Counted from the stretch's first letter, positions 1 to 8,234 are shown. The stretch: DNA of 64,000 nucleotides from Spirochaetota bacterium (GCA_029265615.1 JAJUIB010000014.1:1-64000); one strand, 5' to 3'. Notes: generated by a model not told the origin, from the letters alone. Program-made: numbers and translations.

Positions 1-248
1 AGCACAAGCGCAAGGCCGAGGAGCAGCCCAGCCCAGACGGCTGCGGCGAGGGCAGTCGCCGCAGCTGAACGGCCGAGGGAGCGAGCAAAGACGCGCATCG
101 CCGCATACCGCGCAAGCGAAAGCGCCGCGACAAGCGCAGCCACCGCGAATGAGGGTAGCGGCGCCCTGCTTAAGACAGCGGCGGCAAGCGGCACTAGGGC
201 GGCGACAGACAGCGCGCAAAGGCCAAACCGGTCCAGGGATGCCGTCAT
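1..248 (-). CDS. Membrane protein, 3' part outside window
   Basis: Only the first 82 codons lie in the window; the gene runs off the left edge. Its ATG overlaps the stop codon of the preceding gene as ATGA, which suggests translational coupling. The visible part is rich in Ala and Leu, with hydrophobic stretches near residues 7-28, 33-46 and 62-82 separated by short Arg-containing turns. An integral inner-membrane protein is therefore likely. I see no motif that names a family. It is the last visible member of an operon with the helical protein at 245-796 and the hydrolase at 804-1556. Confidence 0.6.
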   Translation of the reverse strand, partial: MTASLDRFGLCALSVAALVPLAAAVLSRAPLPSFAVAALVAALSLARYAAMRVFARSLGRSAAATALAAAVWAGLLLGLALV

Positions 249-796
249 CGCCCCTCCCCGCGGCCGCCATCCTCACGAGGGGTCTCGCCCTTGAAAAAGA
301 AGTCGTCCTTAAAGTACTTCTGGATCGCGCCCTCGGAGAGGCTCTCGCCCCGCCGCATATTGAGGACCGTTTGCTCGAGGTAGCCCTTTGTGAGGTAGTA
401 GGCCGCAAGCATGAAAAAGTCGGCGACGCGGTCAGCCTCGGCCATGAGGGCGTAGATGCGATGCGCGCCCTCCAGCTCGATATTTTCGACGAGATACTCG
501 ACGCAGGCCTTGCGGCCAAGGAGCAGCGACCAGGTGAGCTCGGAGACCGGAATGCCGAGGGCGCAGTACTCCTTGCCGACCATCACAAAAAAGGCGCCAA
601 GCTCATTCTTGTCGGCCGCAAGCTCGAACCACCTTCCGAGCTTCTTGAGCACCTCCGCATTTATGGAGAGAAGCTCTTCGTCGGCGAGCGCGTTGAGCGA
701 CCGGAGATTCGTCGCCGTGCGGATCTTTTCGAGCCAGCGTCTACCGACGGCGGCGCCCCCGCCCTCGACGATTCCCATGACGCTTCGTACGAGCAT
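245..796 (-). CDS. Helical cytosolic protein, RsbRD N-terminal-like (tentative)
   Basis: A 183-residue protein with no membrane segment and a strongly alpha-helical look. The start at 796 was chosen because GAGGGAAG lies just upstream and the upstream gene stops at 804; the longer reading would overlap that gene deeply. The pattern (a Trp-Leu near residue 22, 'LADEELLSIN', 'GIPVSELTW', 'ACVEYL') resembles the N-terminal helical sensor domain of RsbRD/RsbR-type proteins. That is a recollection of pattern, not a firm assignment, and no STAS or kinase domain is attached. The C-terminus is charged and Gly/Arg-rich. It sits between a predicted hydrolase and a membrane protein in one tightly spaced operon. 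Confidence 0.5.
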   Translation of the reverse strand: MLVRSVMGIVEGGGAAVGRRWLEKIRTATNLRSLNALADEELLSINAEVLKKLGRWFELAADKNELGAFFVMVGKEYCALGIPVSELTWSLLLGRKACVEYLVENIELEGAHRIYALMAEADRVADFFMLAAYYLTKGYLEQTVLNMRRGESLSEGAIQKYFKDDFFFKGETPREDGGRGEGR

Positions 797-803
797 ACTT
801 CCC

Positions 804-1556
804 TCACCGCCCTGCGCCCGCAAGTTCGGCCATGAATGCAAGACCTTCTTCGATGACGGCGCGGCGCTGGGCAAACGCCGCGATCTCGGCTGCCCCATCG
901 CCCGGCTGGACGCCATATTCGCCAAACTGCGCATGATTGCCGCCGGCTATCGCGACGTAGCGGGTTCCCGGGGGAAGGCGTCCGCGGGCGGCTATTGTCT
1001 TTTCGGGCGTCGCAAGACCGTCATTCGTCGCGGAAAGGCTCAACACGGGAAGCCGAGCTTGCGCAAGACTCGCCCCGCCGCCGGGATACGCGGCAAGAAG
1101 CACGAGCCCCGCAGCCTTGAGCCTCAAGGCGCGCGCGGCGGCCATCGCCCCGCCAAGGGAGTGACCGCCAAGCACCCACCGTTCGACCTCGGGATAGGCG
1201 CGAATTGCTTCGCGGGCCTTTGAGGGCGCGAATATGGCGAAGTTGAGCGGCGTTTTAAGGAGCACCGTAGGGTAACCCGCCGCGGCGAAGGCCCGCCCCA
1301 GGTAGGCGTAGGCCTCAGGCGGCACCCGCGCACCGGTGTAAAAGGCAAGGCCTAAGGGCCGCGCGGCGGCTACAGGCAGAAAAGCGATGCCGAAATCGCG
1401 CCGCTCGACACGGACTAAAGCATCGGAACCAAGAACCTGCGGATCCGTCGTCGCGGGGAATGAGCGGAAATAGAAAGCCGCCGCCACCGCGAGAGCGGCA
1501 AGGAAAATGGCGGCCCAGAGGGGGCCGCGACGCGAGTGATTTGCTTCGCTACGCAC
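804..1556 (-). CDS. Membrane-anchored alpha/beta hydrolase
   Basis: A 250-residue protein beginning with GTG. One N-terminal hydrophobic segment (residues 12-29) would anchor it or export it. The rest fits the alpha/beta-hydrolase fold of the AB_hydrolase_5 type: nucleophile elbow GGHSLGG with Ser133, probable acid Asp179 in TNDGL, and catalytic His208 in GGNHAQFG. It probably hydrolyses an ester or related small substrate on the outer face of the membrane; the substrate is unknown. It is the first gene of a three-gene operon. No Shine-Dalgarno sequence precedes the GTG; instead a sigma-70-type promoter ends 6 nt before it. Confidence 0.75.
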   Translation of the reverse strand: MRSEANHSRRGPLWAAIFLAALAVAAAFYFRSFPATTDPQVLGSDALVRVERRDFGIAFLPVAAARPLGLAFYTGARVPPEAYAYLGRAFAAAGYPTVLLKTPLNFAIFAPSKAREAIRAYPEVERWVLGGHSLGGAMAAARALRLKAAGLVLLAAYPGGGASLAQARLPVLSLSATNDGLATPEKTIAARGRLPPGTRYVAIAGGNHAQFGEYGVQPGDGAAEIAAFAQRRAVIEEGLAFMAELAGAGR

Positions 1557-1562
1557 ACCTAG

Positions 1563-1591
1563 AGCCTAGGCGAGGCTACGCCCCTTGTCAA
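1563..1591 (-). promoter_or_regulatory. Promoter of hydrolase operon, leaderless type
   Basis: On the minus strand: TTGACA (1586-1591), 17 bp, TAGGCT (1563-1568), then 6 nt to the GTG at 1556. The expected transcription start falls on or next to the start codon, and there is no ribosome-binding site. This is one of a recurring set in the window. Confidence 0.6.
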
Positions 1592-1639
1592 ATCGCCACC
1601 CACATCGGCTTTCTGTGTGGTCTTTGGGCTTCTTTCCCC

Positions 1640-1661
1640 CGCAAGCGCTTTCTGCTAGAAT
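1640..1661 (+). promoter_or_regulatory. Galactokinase promoter with LacI/CcpA-type operator
   Basis: A good -10 (TAGAAT, 1656-1661) lies about 90 bp before the galactokinase ATG. The -35 position is weak (TTTCCC, 1633-1638). Between them lies CGCAAGCGCTTTCT (1640-1653), built on the palindrome AAGCGCTT. It differs from the cre consensus TGNAANCGNWNNCW only at the first base. A LacI-family repressor or catabolite regulator bound there would block the promoter. The operator assignment is inferred from pattern alone. Confidence 0.45.
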
Positions 1662-1751
1662 GCGCTAAGTCGGCGGAACGATCCCGCGCGGCAGCATCAG
1701 AGCCGCCCCGCTTCTAGGGACGGAGAGGGACACATCGCAGGGGATGCGCGC

Positions 1752-3038
1752 ATGAGAATGGACGATAGGCGAACGCGCTTTGAACATGGCGAGGCGGAAG
1801 TCCGCCTCGAAGCACTCTACGGCGACGCGAAGGCTGTAGCGGCACGATTCGCAAGGCTTGAAGAACGGTTTGAAACGGAATTCACCGCGCGCCGCAGGAC
1901 GGGCGAACACCGATTCTATTCGGCGCCGGGACGGACTGAGCTCGGCGGCAATCACACCGATCACAACCACGGCCGCGTGCTCGCCGCTGCTGTCGGGCTC
2001 GATGCCCTCGCCTGCGTCGCGCCCCGGCCCGAGGGCGACCTCGGCGTGCGCATCTTCTCCGAAGGCTGGGCCGATCCCATCACGGTGGACCTCGCGCAGC
2101 TCGACGCCCAGGAGGAGGAGCGCGGTACAACCGCGGCGCTCGTCCGCGGCGTCGCGCGGGGACTCGCCGACCGCGGCATCCCCTTACGCGGTTTCGATGC
2201 AACGCTTTCCTCGACGGTCCTCCCTGGATCTGGACTTTCGAGCTCTGCCGCCATCGAAGTCCTCCTCGGCGCCATCCTCGCCGACCTTGCGGGGCGTAGG
2301 CTCGAACCTGTTGAGCTCGCCCAGATAGGGCAATTCGCGGAGAACCGCTATTTCGGCAAGCCCTGCGGCCTCATGGATCAAACGGCGAGCGCGGTGGGCG
2401 GCATCGTCGCCATTGACTTCGCCGATCCCGCCTCCCCCCGCGTCAAGGCGCTCAACTTCGACTTTGTAGCGGCGGGCTTCTCGCTCGCGGTCGTCAACAC
2501 GGGCGGTAGCCACGCCGACCTCACCGAGGACTACGCCGCGATCCCCGCCGAGATGAAGGCGGTGGCTGCTTTCTTCGGAAAGCTATGCCTTCGCGACGTG
2601 CCGCCTGAGCTCCTTATCGACCGCGGCCCTGAGATTCGCGTAGCCTGCGGGGACCGCGCATTCCTCCGCGCGCTCCACTTCGCCTGCGAGGATGCGCGCG
2701 TCCCCGCGATGGTCACCGCCCTCGAAGGGGGCGACCTTTCCGCCTACCTCGCCCTCGTTCGCGCCTCCGGCGACTCATCCTGGCGCCTCCTTCAGAACCT
2801 CTATCCTGCACACGCGCCCGGCGAACAGGGGCTGTCCATCGCCATCGCGCTCACCGAGCGCTTCCTCGCTGGCGAGGGCGCGGTGCGCGTCCACGGCGGT
2901 GGCTTCGCGGGCACCATCCAGGCCTACATTCCCACGGCGCGCATGCCCGCCTGGATCGAACTCATGGAGCGCTACTTCGGCAAAGGGGCGGTGGTACCGC
3001 TCCGTCTCCGCGCTCCGGGCGCGGTGCGGGTACTGTAA
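1752..3038 (+). CDS. galK: Galactokinase (GHMP kinase)
   Basis: Phosphorylates galactose to galactose-1-phosphate in the Leloir pathway. The 428 residues carry all GHMP-kinase landmarks: the galactokinase signature at 60-74 (GRTELGGNHTDHNHG), the ATP loop LPGSGLSSSAA at 157-167, the catalytic base Asp209 in GLMDQ, and the third motif GGGFAGT at 382-388. The GGNHTDHNHG form differs from the enterobacterial IGEHTDYN form and is the variant I associate with spirochaetes and some Firmicutes. The chosen ATG has AGGGGA about 9 nt upstream. An MFS sugar transporter follows after 60 bp, so this looks like an uptake-plus-phosphorylation operon. No GalT or GalE is in the window. Confidence 0.9.
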   Translation: MRMDDRRTRFEHGEAEVRLEALYGDAKAVAARFARLEERFETEFTARRRTGEHRFYSAPGRTELGGNHTDHNHGRVLAAAVGLDALACVAPRPEGDLGVRIFSEGWADPITVDLAQLDAQEEERGTTAALVRGVARGLADRGIPLRGFDATLSSTVLPGSGLSSSAAIEVLLGAILADLAGRRLEPVELAQIGQFAENRYFGKPCGLMDQTASAVGGIVAIDFADPASPRVKALNFDFVAAGFSLAVVNTGGSHADLTEDYAAIPAEMKAVAAFFGKLCLRDVPPELLIDRGPEIRVACGDRAFLRALHFACEDARVPAMVTALEGGDLSAYLALVRASGDSSWRLLQNLYPAHAPGEQGLSIAIALTERFLAGEGAVRVHGGGFAGTIQAYIPTARMPAWIELMERYFGKGAVVPLRLRAPGAVRVL

Positions 3039-3098
3039 GCAAGGCGGGCGCATCCTGCGTCCCGCACAATGCACGAAACATACGGCAAAGGAGAGCTC

Positions 3099-4400
3099 AT
3101 GGGCGGTTCAAAAGGCTTCGGTCGCTATTTCGGACTCACCTTCCTGATCGGTTTCGGCTTTTTCACGATGGGGCTCATGGACATCCTCTACGACACGTAC
3201 GTGCCGATCTTCCTCGGCACCTACATCGAGAAGAACTGGATCGTCGGCGGACTCATGACCCTCGACAACATCCTTGCGGTCTTCCTCATCCCCTTCGTCT
3301 CGCTCTGGTCGGATAACACGCGGACGCGCATAGGGCGACGCATGCCCTTCATCGTGACCCTCCTCCCGCTCTCCGCGCTCTTCTTTTCGCTCATCCCCTA
3401 CGCGGCGTTCCGCTCGCTTGCCGCGCTCCTCCTCGTCATCTTCGGACTCAACCTTGTAAAGCAGTCGGTACGCGGACCGGTCGTCGCGCTCATGCCCGAC
3501 ACGATCCCGGGCGAGTTCCGCTCCGAGGCAAACGGCGTCATCAACACGATGGGTGCACTCGGCGCGATCGTGAGCACAGTCGGACTTGCACGGCTCATGG
3601 ACCTCGATATCGTCCTTCCCATCCTGGGACGGACCAAGGACGCCCTGCCCTTCCCCATCGCTGGCATCCTCGTCGTCCTCGCGACGATCCTCGTTTTCTC
3701 GTTCGTCCGCGAACGCAGTCTTGAAGAAGAAAAAAAAGAGGAAAAGGTTCCGCTCAGGAAGGCGCTCAAAGCCGTCGCGGGCGAAAAGGACAAGTCCGCG
3801 CTGTGGATACTCATCTCGCTCTTCCTCTGGTTCCTCGGCTATCAGGGCATCCTTCCTTTCGTCGGCAAGCTCTGCAAAGACGTCTTCGAGATCGAGCAGA
3901 GCAGCAAGGCGGCCCTGCCCGCATCGGCGGTGGCGATCGCGCAGACCCTCTTCGCCATACCCGCTGGGTACATCGCACATCGCGTCGGCCGCAGGCGGGC
4001 CATCCGCGCCTCGCTCCTCGTCATCGCCGTCCTCCTTGCCTTCGGCGCCTTTGTGGCGAGCCCGGCTTCGGCCTTCATGGGCCAGGGCGGCCGCTTCACG
4101 GCACTCCTCGGAACGATGTTCGCCTTCGGCATCTTCTGGATCACGATCATCACCAACTCCTTCCCCATGCTCTGGCAGATGGCAACCTTCGGCTCCATAG
4201 GCCTCTACACCGGCCTCTACTACACCTTCAGCCAGACCGCAGCGATAAGCTCGCCGCCCATCACCGGTGCGATCATCGACACCATCGGCTACCCGGGCAT
4301 TTTCGTCTTCGCATCGCTGTGTATGATCGGCGCCTTCCTTTTCATGGGCAGGGTGACCAAGGGCGAGCCTAGCGAAAAGCCCCAGGCGGAGGCAGCCTAA
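3099..4400 (+). CDS. MFS transporter, probable galactose/galactoside uptake
   Basis: A 433-residue polytopic membrane protein with about 12 hydrophobic segments. The loop DNTRTRIGRRMPF (loop 2-3) is an MFS motif of the sugar-cation symporter / SLC45-like branch, and a cytoplasmic charged loop rich in Glu and Lys follows segment 6. The start was set at 3099, not 3069, because AAAGGAGAG (3087-3095) lies correctly before it. It is co-directional with galactokinase upstream and the serine acetyltransferase 3 bp downstream. Its position next to a galactokinase makes galactose or a galactoside the best guess for substrate; the sequence itself does not prove this. Confidence 0.8.
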   Translation: MGGSKGFGRYFGLTFLIGFGFFTMGLMDILYDTYVPIFLGTYIEKNWIVGGLMTLDNILAVFLIPFVSLWSDNTRTRIGRRMPFIVTLLPLSALFFSLIPYAAFRSLAALLLVIFGLNLVKQSVRGPVVALMPDTIPGEFRSEANGVINTMGALGAIVSTVGLARLMDLDIVLPILGRTKDALPFPIAGILVVLATILVFSFVRERSLEEEKKEEKVPLRKALKAVAGEKDKSALWILISLFLWFLGYQGILPFVGKLCKDVFEIEQSSKAALPASAVAIAQTLFAIPAGYIAHRVGRRRAIRASLLVIAVLLAFGAFVASPASAFMGQGGRFTALLGTMFAFGIFWITIITNSFPMLWQMATFGSIGLYTGLYYTFSQTAAISSPPITGAIIDTIGYPGIFVFASLCMIGAFLFMGRVTKGEPSEKPQAEAA

Positions 4401-4403
4401 GCC

Positions 4404-5300
4404 ATGGAAGCACTCGGGCGCGCAGTGGAGGGGCTCCTCAGCTCCTACGAACGCGACGGCGGCGTGAACCACTCGACCGGGCCGAATCTGCCCTCGCGTG
4501 CGGCTGTCGCACGCGCGCTCGAGGACCTCGAAACCCTCGTCTTCCCCGGCTTCCGCGAGGAGGACGGCATCGACGACACCAATCTGGGCCTCGTCGCAGG
4601 CGAGCTCGTGCATCGCGCCGCGCGCGCCCTCGTGCGGGAGGCGGAGCGCAGCCTCGCCTACAAGTACCGCCTCTTAGGGAAGGATGGATGCCCCGCAGCC
4701 TGCCACCTCGAGGCGCGCGACCTCGTTCTCGGCTTTTTCGCCGAGCTCCCCGCAATACGCGCCACGCTTATGACCGACGTCGAAGCTGCCTTCGCAGGAG
4801 ACCCCGCGGCGAAGAGCGTCGCGGAGGTCATCCTCGCCTACCCCGGCCTCGAGGCGATCGTGGTGCACCGCATCGCGCACTGGTTCTGGAAGGCGGAACT
4901 TCCCCTCATCCCGCGTATCATGAGCGAAACAGTGCATGGCAAGACCGGCATCGACATCCACCCAGGCGCGTGCATCGGAAGACGCTTCTTTATCGACCAT
5001 GGAACGGGAGTCGTCATCGGCGAAACTACCTTAATCGGCGAGGGGGTGAAGCTCTATCAGGGGGTCACGCTCGGCGCACTCTCGGTGCGGAAAGAGGAAG
5101 GGGCGGTGAAACGCCACCCGACCATAGAAGACAGCGTGACCATCTATTCGGGAGCGACCATTTTAGGTGGCGCCACCGTCGTCGGCGCAGGGTCGGTCAT
5201 CGGTGGCAATGTGTGGCTTACGCACTCAGTCCCGCCCAATTCGCGCGTCTATCTCCCCGAGGGGGATGCCGTCCTCGTCGAGCCGCGCCGCCCCGCTTGA
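4404..5300 (+). CDS. cysE: Serine O-acetyltransferase
   Basis: Transfers acetyl from acetyl-CoA to L-serine, the first step of cysteine biosynthesis. The 298 residues contain an N-terminal helical SATase domain (about 1-175) and a left-handed beta-helix of hexapeptide repeats (about 180-275). Typical family landmarks are DIHPGACIG at 184-192, DHGTGVVIGE at 198-207 (active-site His199), YQGVTLGALSVRK and RHPTIED. It is longer at the N-terminus than E. coli CysE, as in the EpsC-like forms. It starts 3 bp after the MFS stop, so it is probably in the same transcript, although its function is unrelated. A cysS gene lies 30 kb away. Confidence 0.92.
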   Translation: MEALGRAVEGLLSSYERDGGVNHSTGPNLPSRAAVARALEDLETLVFPGFREEDGIDDTNLGLVAGELVHRAARALVREAERSLAYKYRLLGKDGCPAACHLEARDLVLGFFAELPAIRATLMTDVEAAFAGDPAAKSVAEVILAYPGLEAIVVHRIAHWFWKAELPLIPRIMSETVHGKTGIDIHPGACIGRRFFIDHGTGVVIGETTLIGEGVKLYQGVTLGALSVRKEEGAVKRHPTIEDSVTIYSGATILGGATVVGAGSVIGGNVWLTHSVPPNSRVYLPEGDAVLVEPRRPA

Positions 5301-5415
5301 AAAAAAGCAGGCACTCGCTACAATGTGAGGTGCGACGGGCTTTTTCGCAATGCGGCCCAGCGCATGCGGCCGCCCTCAGGGGCGCCGCGCGGTCCGGAAG
5401 GACAGGAGGATCCAC

Positions 5416-5532
5416 GTGAAATCCCAGGACAAACCCAAGAACGAGGAAAAGAAAAAGCCCCAGAAGACGCTCAAAGAGAAGCGCGCCGAGAAAAAGGCGA
5501 AAAAGGACGCAAAGTCCTCTTCCGCCGATTGA
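5416..5532 (+). CDS. Small Lys-rich basic protein (38 aa)
   Basis: A short reading frame starting with GTG at 5416, supported by a perfect AGGAGG (5404-5409) at 6 nt spacing. The product is about 40 percent Lys, with the repeating charge pattern KEKRAEKKAKKDAK. It has no hydrophobic core, so it is likely disordered or a single charged helix. Nucleic-acid or ribosome binding would be typical of such composition, but that is inference. A palindrome and a strong terminator follow, so it ends the galK-cysE transcription unit or forms its own. Confidence 0.6.
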   Translation: MKSQDKPKNEEKKKPQKTLKEKRAEKKAKKDAKSSSAD

Positions 5533-5557
5533 GGCGGGGGCCCGCGCCAGGGACCTT

Positions 5558-5597
5558 CGCGTTCCGTGCGCGCGGGATCCCGCGCGCACGGAACGCG
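5558..5597. repeat. Perfect 40-bp palindrome
   Basis: Every base from 5558 to 5577 pairs with 5578 to 5597, with no loop and no mismatch; the centre is GGGATCCC. It lies between the Lys-rich gene and a separate U-tract terminator. It has no T-run of its own, so it is not a classical intrinsic terminator. Confidence 0.9.
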
Positions 5598-5626
5598 CGA
5601 ACCAAGGCACTTACGATTCTTGCGCT

Positions 5627-5658
5627 AAAAAACCCGGGGGAATCCCCCGGGTTTTTTT
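5627..5658. terminator. Bidirectional intrinsic terminator
   Basis: A six-A tract, stem CCCGGGGG / CCCCCGGG with loop AAT, then seven T. It is symmetric, so it can end both the plus-strand cysE/Lys-rich unit and the minus-strand cheD operon, which converge here. Confidence 0.9.
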
Positions 5659-5722
5659 AGCCTGCGGGGCGGCGCCGCGCAGGCCGTGGCCGCACGGGAC
5701 CGATCGCGCCGCCCCGGCCGAC

Positions 5723-6304
5723 CTAAAACAGCACGACCGGCCCCTCGGCTTCCTTCGTCCTGATCGAATCGAGGTAGCGCTCCTCTTCCCGCTCCACAAG
5801 GCTAAGGAGGTTCGGCGCGATGCGCTTGAGAAGCACCTTGCCCGTCCGCGCAAAGAAGAATATTTTTCGCGGTTCCCTGCCTCCGACGTCGGAGGCAAGT
5901 ATGGGAATACCTTCTTTTTCAAGGTATTCGAAGGCGAAATCGATGTTGCTCTGCGGGATGCCGGTGCCGCCGCCGGGGAGCCGCAGTACGGCGCCGCCGC
6001 CGAACACCTTCGCCTTGAGACGCCTGCGCTCGAGGCCGAGCCGCATAAGGTCATTGACGAGCAGATCCATCGCGTACATGCCGTACTTCGCGTTGGGGCT
6101 TGCGACGAGTTCGTCGGGCCTGAATTCGCCGGGTAGCATGAAGTGGTTGAGGCCGCCGGCGCCGGCCTGTGGGTCGAACAGGGCGACAGCGACGCAGGAG
6201 CCGAGGACGGTAGAGACGATAGTGTCATCCCGCGTGGAAAAATACTCGCCGGGGTGGATGGTCACCACCTCTTGCTCGAACTGCGAGGTCCTGTGCCGGT
6301 ACAT
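5723..6304 (-). CDS. cheD: Chemoreceptor glutamine deamidase CheD
   Basis: CheD deamidates Gln side chains on chemoreceptors and in many bacteria also binds CheC or CheX. The 193 residues show the family core: STVLGSCVAV with catalytic Cys37, and GLNHFMLPG with His54. Ser31 sits where the third catalytic residue (Thr in Thermotoga) is expected. The family is normally about 160-200 residues. It lies 12 bp downstream of a cytoplasmic MCP-like gene in the same direction, which makes that protein a candidate substrate or partner. Confidence 0.93.
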   Translation of the reverse strand: MYRHRTSQFEQEVVTIHPGEYFSTRDDTIVSTVLGSCVAVALFDPQAGAGGLNHFMLPGEFRPDELVASPNAKYGMYAMDLLVNDLMRLGLERRRLKAKVFGGGAVLRLPGGGTGIPQSNIDFAFEYLEKEGIPILASDVGGREPRKIFFFARTGKVLLKRIAPNLLSLVEREEERYLDSIRTKEAEGPVVLF

Positions 6305-6316
6305 GGGGCGCCCCGC

Positions 6317-8089
6317 TTAAAAGAGCGTAATCTCCCCCGCGCCGGCCCCCTCCTCCACCTCGAAGTCAGCGATCTTCCCCGCCGTCCGCTTGTGGGTGAA
6401 AATCGTGAAACGTTCGATCATTGCGCGGAAACGTTCGCTCCGGATCGCGCCCCGCGGGGAATCGGGGCCGAGCGCCTCGTCGACGGAAGCCTTAAGCGCG
6501 GCAAGGTCCCCGCGCGCGCCCTTAAGCCGCTCGGAGAGCTCGCGTATCTTTCCAAGTGCGGCATGCGAGTCCTCGATAAGCGCGATGAAGTCGGCCGTAT
6601 AGAGAGAAAACCGCCCGATGGCCTCCGCCACGTCGCAACGCGCGCCATCAAGCCGCGCGATATCCGATTCCACCCGGCGTAGCGTCGCCTGGAGGCGAGA
6701 TCCTTCCGAGCCCTCGCCGGCGCCCTCCTCCGCATCGGCCTCGCCCCCTGCGTAATCGGCTATGGCCGTGCTTGCGATCTTGATGAAGTCCTTTGTCGTA
6801 CCCATCGCGGCGCCGACGTCCTCTCCAAGGCGTTCCGTGAGCTCGATCATGCCCTGCACCGTCGTCGCGACCCCCGCAAGCGCGCGGTTTTTCGCCACCT
6901 CGATGCGCGAAGCGACAACAATGTTCTGGAAGCGGGAAAGAAGGCCGGCAAGCCCGCGGAAGCTCTCATCGAGGCTCCGCACCTGCTCGGAAAGGCGGCG
7001 CGCGGTCGTTATGGCGCTCTTTCTGAGCTCAAGATAGCGCGCGGAGCCGTTTGTAAAGCCTTCGGCGCCGCTATCGCAGTAGAAGCTACGGCCCGAGTCC
7101 TTGATAAAAGCGGTGCGCCGCGCCTCGACCTCGGCGATCGTTCGCTGGACCGCCTCAATGTTCTCGGCGAAGCTTGCCGCCCCGCGGTCGAGCTCCGCGG
7201 CTATCTCCTCGATGAGCGACGAGGAAAGCTCGGCGATTGAGGATACGTAGGCAAGCTCCTCCGCGAGGGCGGCCGAGTCCGCCGCAGTTCCCATCGCGTC
7301 GAGTTCGAGTGCGGATTTCCGCGCCTCCTCGAGCGAGATACCCACGTGCTGGAGTGATTGGCGGATGATGTCCTGGAGTTGGATACCCTGCATCACCGCC
7401 TGGACCGGCTCGCGAACCTTGGAGGCTTCGTCGATGAGTCCGGCGAAAAAGGAAACCGCGTTCCGAATTTCCACATCGAGCGTGCGATAGCCCTCGGACA
7501 GCGCCCGATCGAGGCCGGAAAAGAAATTCTCCTGGAAGGCATCAAGCTCGCCGAGCGAGTCGCGGAGCGAGGCGAAGCAGTCAAGGAGGCCGCGCCCCCG
7601 GGCGGTGATCTCTTCGGTGAGCGCGATCGTGCGGCCCGAAAGCCGCTTGAGCTCGTCGGTGATGACGGAGAAGGCCTTTCCCGCGTTGCCCGATTTGAGC
7701 GCGACGGTCATCGCGTTGAGCGATATGATCTCCATCTCTTCCGAGTCGAGGCGCACACGGCCGATTACCTCGTCGAGCGAGGAAAGGCGGTCGATGCTTT
7801 CGTTGATGCGAGCAAGAAAGGCGGCGTCGCGCTCGTTGACCTGGCGGAAATAGACACCGGCGCGCGAAGCGAATTCGGCCATCGTTGAAAGGTCATCGCC
7901 TCCGCGGCGCGAAACCACCGTGGAGACACCCTCGAGGGAGCGGCGGGCAATGTCAGAACTTTTGCCCATCTCGGCGACAAGGCGAGGGAAGAGGCTGCCC
8001 AGGGAGAGGTAGGTGCCCTCGCTTTCCTTCTCGATGCGACCGACCTCGGCGATGAGCTCGGCGACGCGTTCCACGACGTTGAAGGCCAT
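6317..8089 (-). CDS. Diverged cytoplasmic MCP-like coiled-coil protein
   Basis: A 590-residue, almost wholly helical protein with no signal peptide or membrane segment. Residues 116-160 (SEEMEIISLNAMTVALK, GNAGKAFSVITDELKRLSG) align by eye with the MCP signalling hairpin tip, but the usual NAAIEAARAGE core reads NAMTVALKSGN. Around residue 240 there is GIQLQDIIRQSLQHV, resembling the Q-D-x-x-R-Q motif of CheZ-like and cytoplasmic MCP-like proteins. The C-terminus is acidic. It is cotranscribed with cheD. It may be a soluble receptor or signalling adaptor of the chemotaxis array; normal CheA/CheW contact is doubtful. The start at 8089 is supported by a promoter whose -10 ends 9 nt before the ATG. 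Confidence 0.7.
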   Translation of the reverse strand: MAFNVVERVAELIAEVGRIEKESEGTYLSLGSLFPRLVAEMGKSSDIARRSLEGVSTVVSRRGGDDLSTMAEFASRAGVYFRQVNERDAAFLARINESIDRLSSLDEVIGRVRLDSEEMEIISLNAMTVALKSGNAGKAFSVITDELKRLSGRTIALTEEITARGRGLLDCFASLRDSLGELDAFQENFFSGLDRALSEGYRTLDVEIRNAVSFFAGLIDEASKVREPVQAVMQGIQLQDIIRQSLQHVGISLEEARKSALELDAMGTAADSAALAEELAYVSSIAELSSSLIEEIAAELDRGAASFAENIEAVQRTIAEVEARRTAFIKDSGRSFYCDSGAEGFTNGSARYLELRKSAITTARRLSEQVRSLDESFRGLAGLLSRFQNIVVASRIEVAKNRALAGVATTVQGMIELTERLGEDVGAAMGTTKDFIKIASTAIADYAGGEADAEEGAGEGSEGSRLQATLRRVESDIARLDGARCDVAEAIGRFSLYTADFIALIEDSHAALGKIRELSERLKGARGDLAALKASVDEALGPDSPRGAIRSERFRAMIERFTIFTHKRTAGKIADFEVEEGAGAGEITLF

Positions 8090-8098
8090 TTCCCCATC

Positions 8099-8127
8099 AC
8101 TATAGACGAAGGCGGCGTACGTCGCAA
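8099..8127 (-). promoter_or_regulatory. Promoter of MCP-like/cheD operon, leaderless type
   Basis: Minus strand: TTGCGA (8122-8127), 17 bp, TATAGT (8099-8104), then 9 nt to the ATG at 8089. The sequence GATGGGG between the -10 and ATG would largely lie upstream of the predicted transcription start. Confidence 0.55.
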
Positions 8128-8192
8128 GACAGCCCTGGCCGCATCGCGGCGCCGGTGCATGCCAGCTTCCGCCAGCGTGCAGTGAAACGAAA

Positions 8193-8234
8193 CGGCCCGG
8201 GCAGTCGTGCCCGCGGGCACGCACGCCCGGGCCG
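8193..8234 (-). terminator. Nested hairpin after ABC ATPase gene
   Basis: Outer arms CGGCCCGGGC (8193-8202) and GCCCGGGCCG (8225-8234) enclose a second palindrome, GTGCCCGCGGGCAC (8207-8220). It lies 26 bp beyond the stop of the minus-strand ATPase gene. There is no clear T-tract, so it may be a Rho-independent-like stop or an mRNA-stabilising 3' structure. Confidence 0.5.

Noticed and set aside
3108-4613. A 501-codon open frame on the minus strand across the sugar MFS gene
   Set aside because: It is antisense to a clear 12-segment transporter, is very rich in Asp, Glu, Arg and His, and has no motif or start signal. Long antisense frames are common in GC-rich DNA.
5558-5597. Intrinsic terminator
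   Set aside because: The palindrome has no following T-run; the real terminator is the separate stem at 5627-5658.
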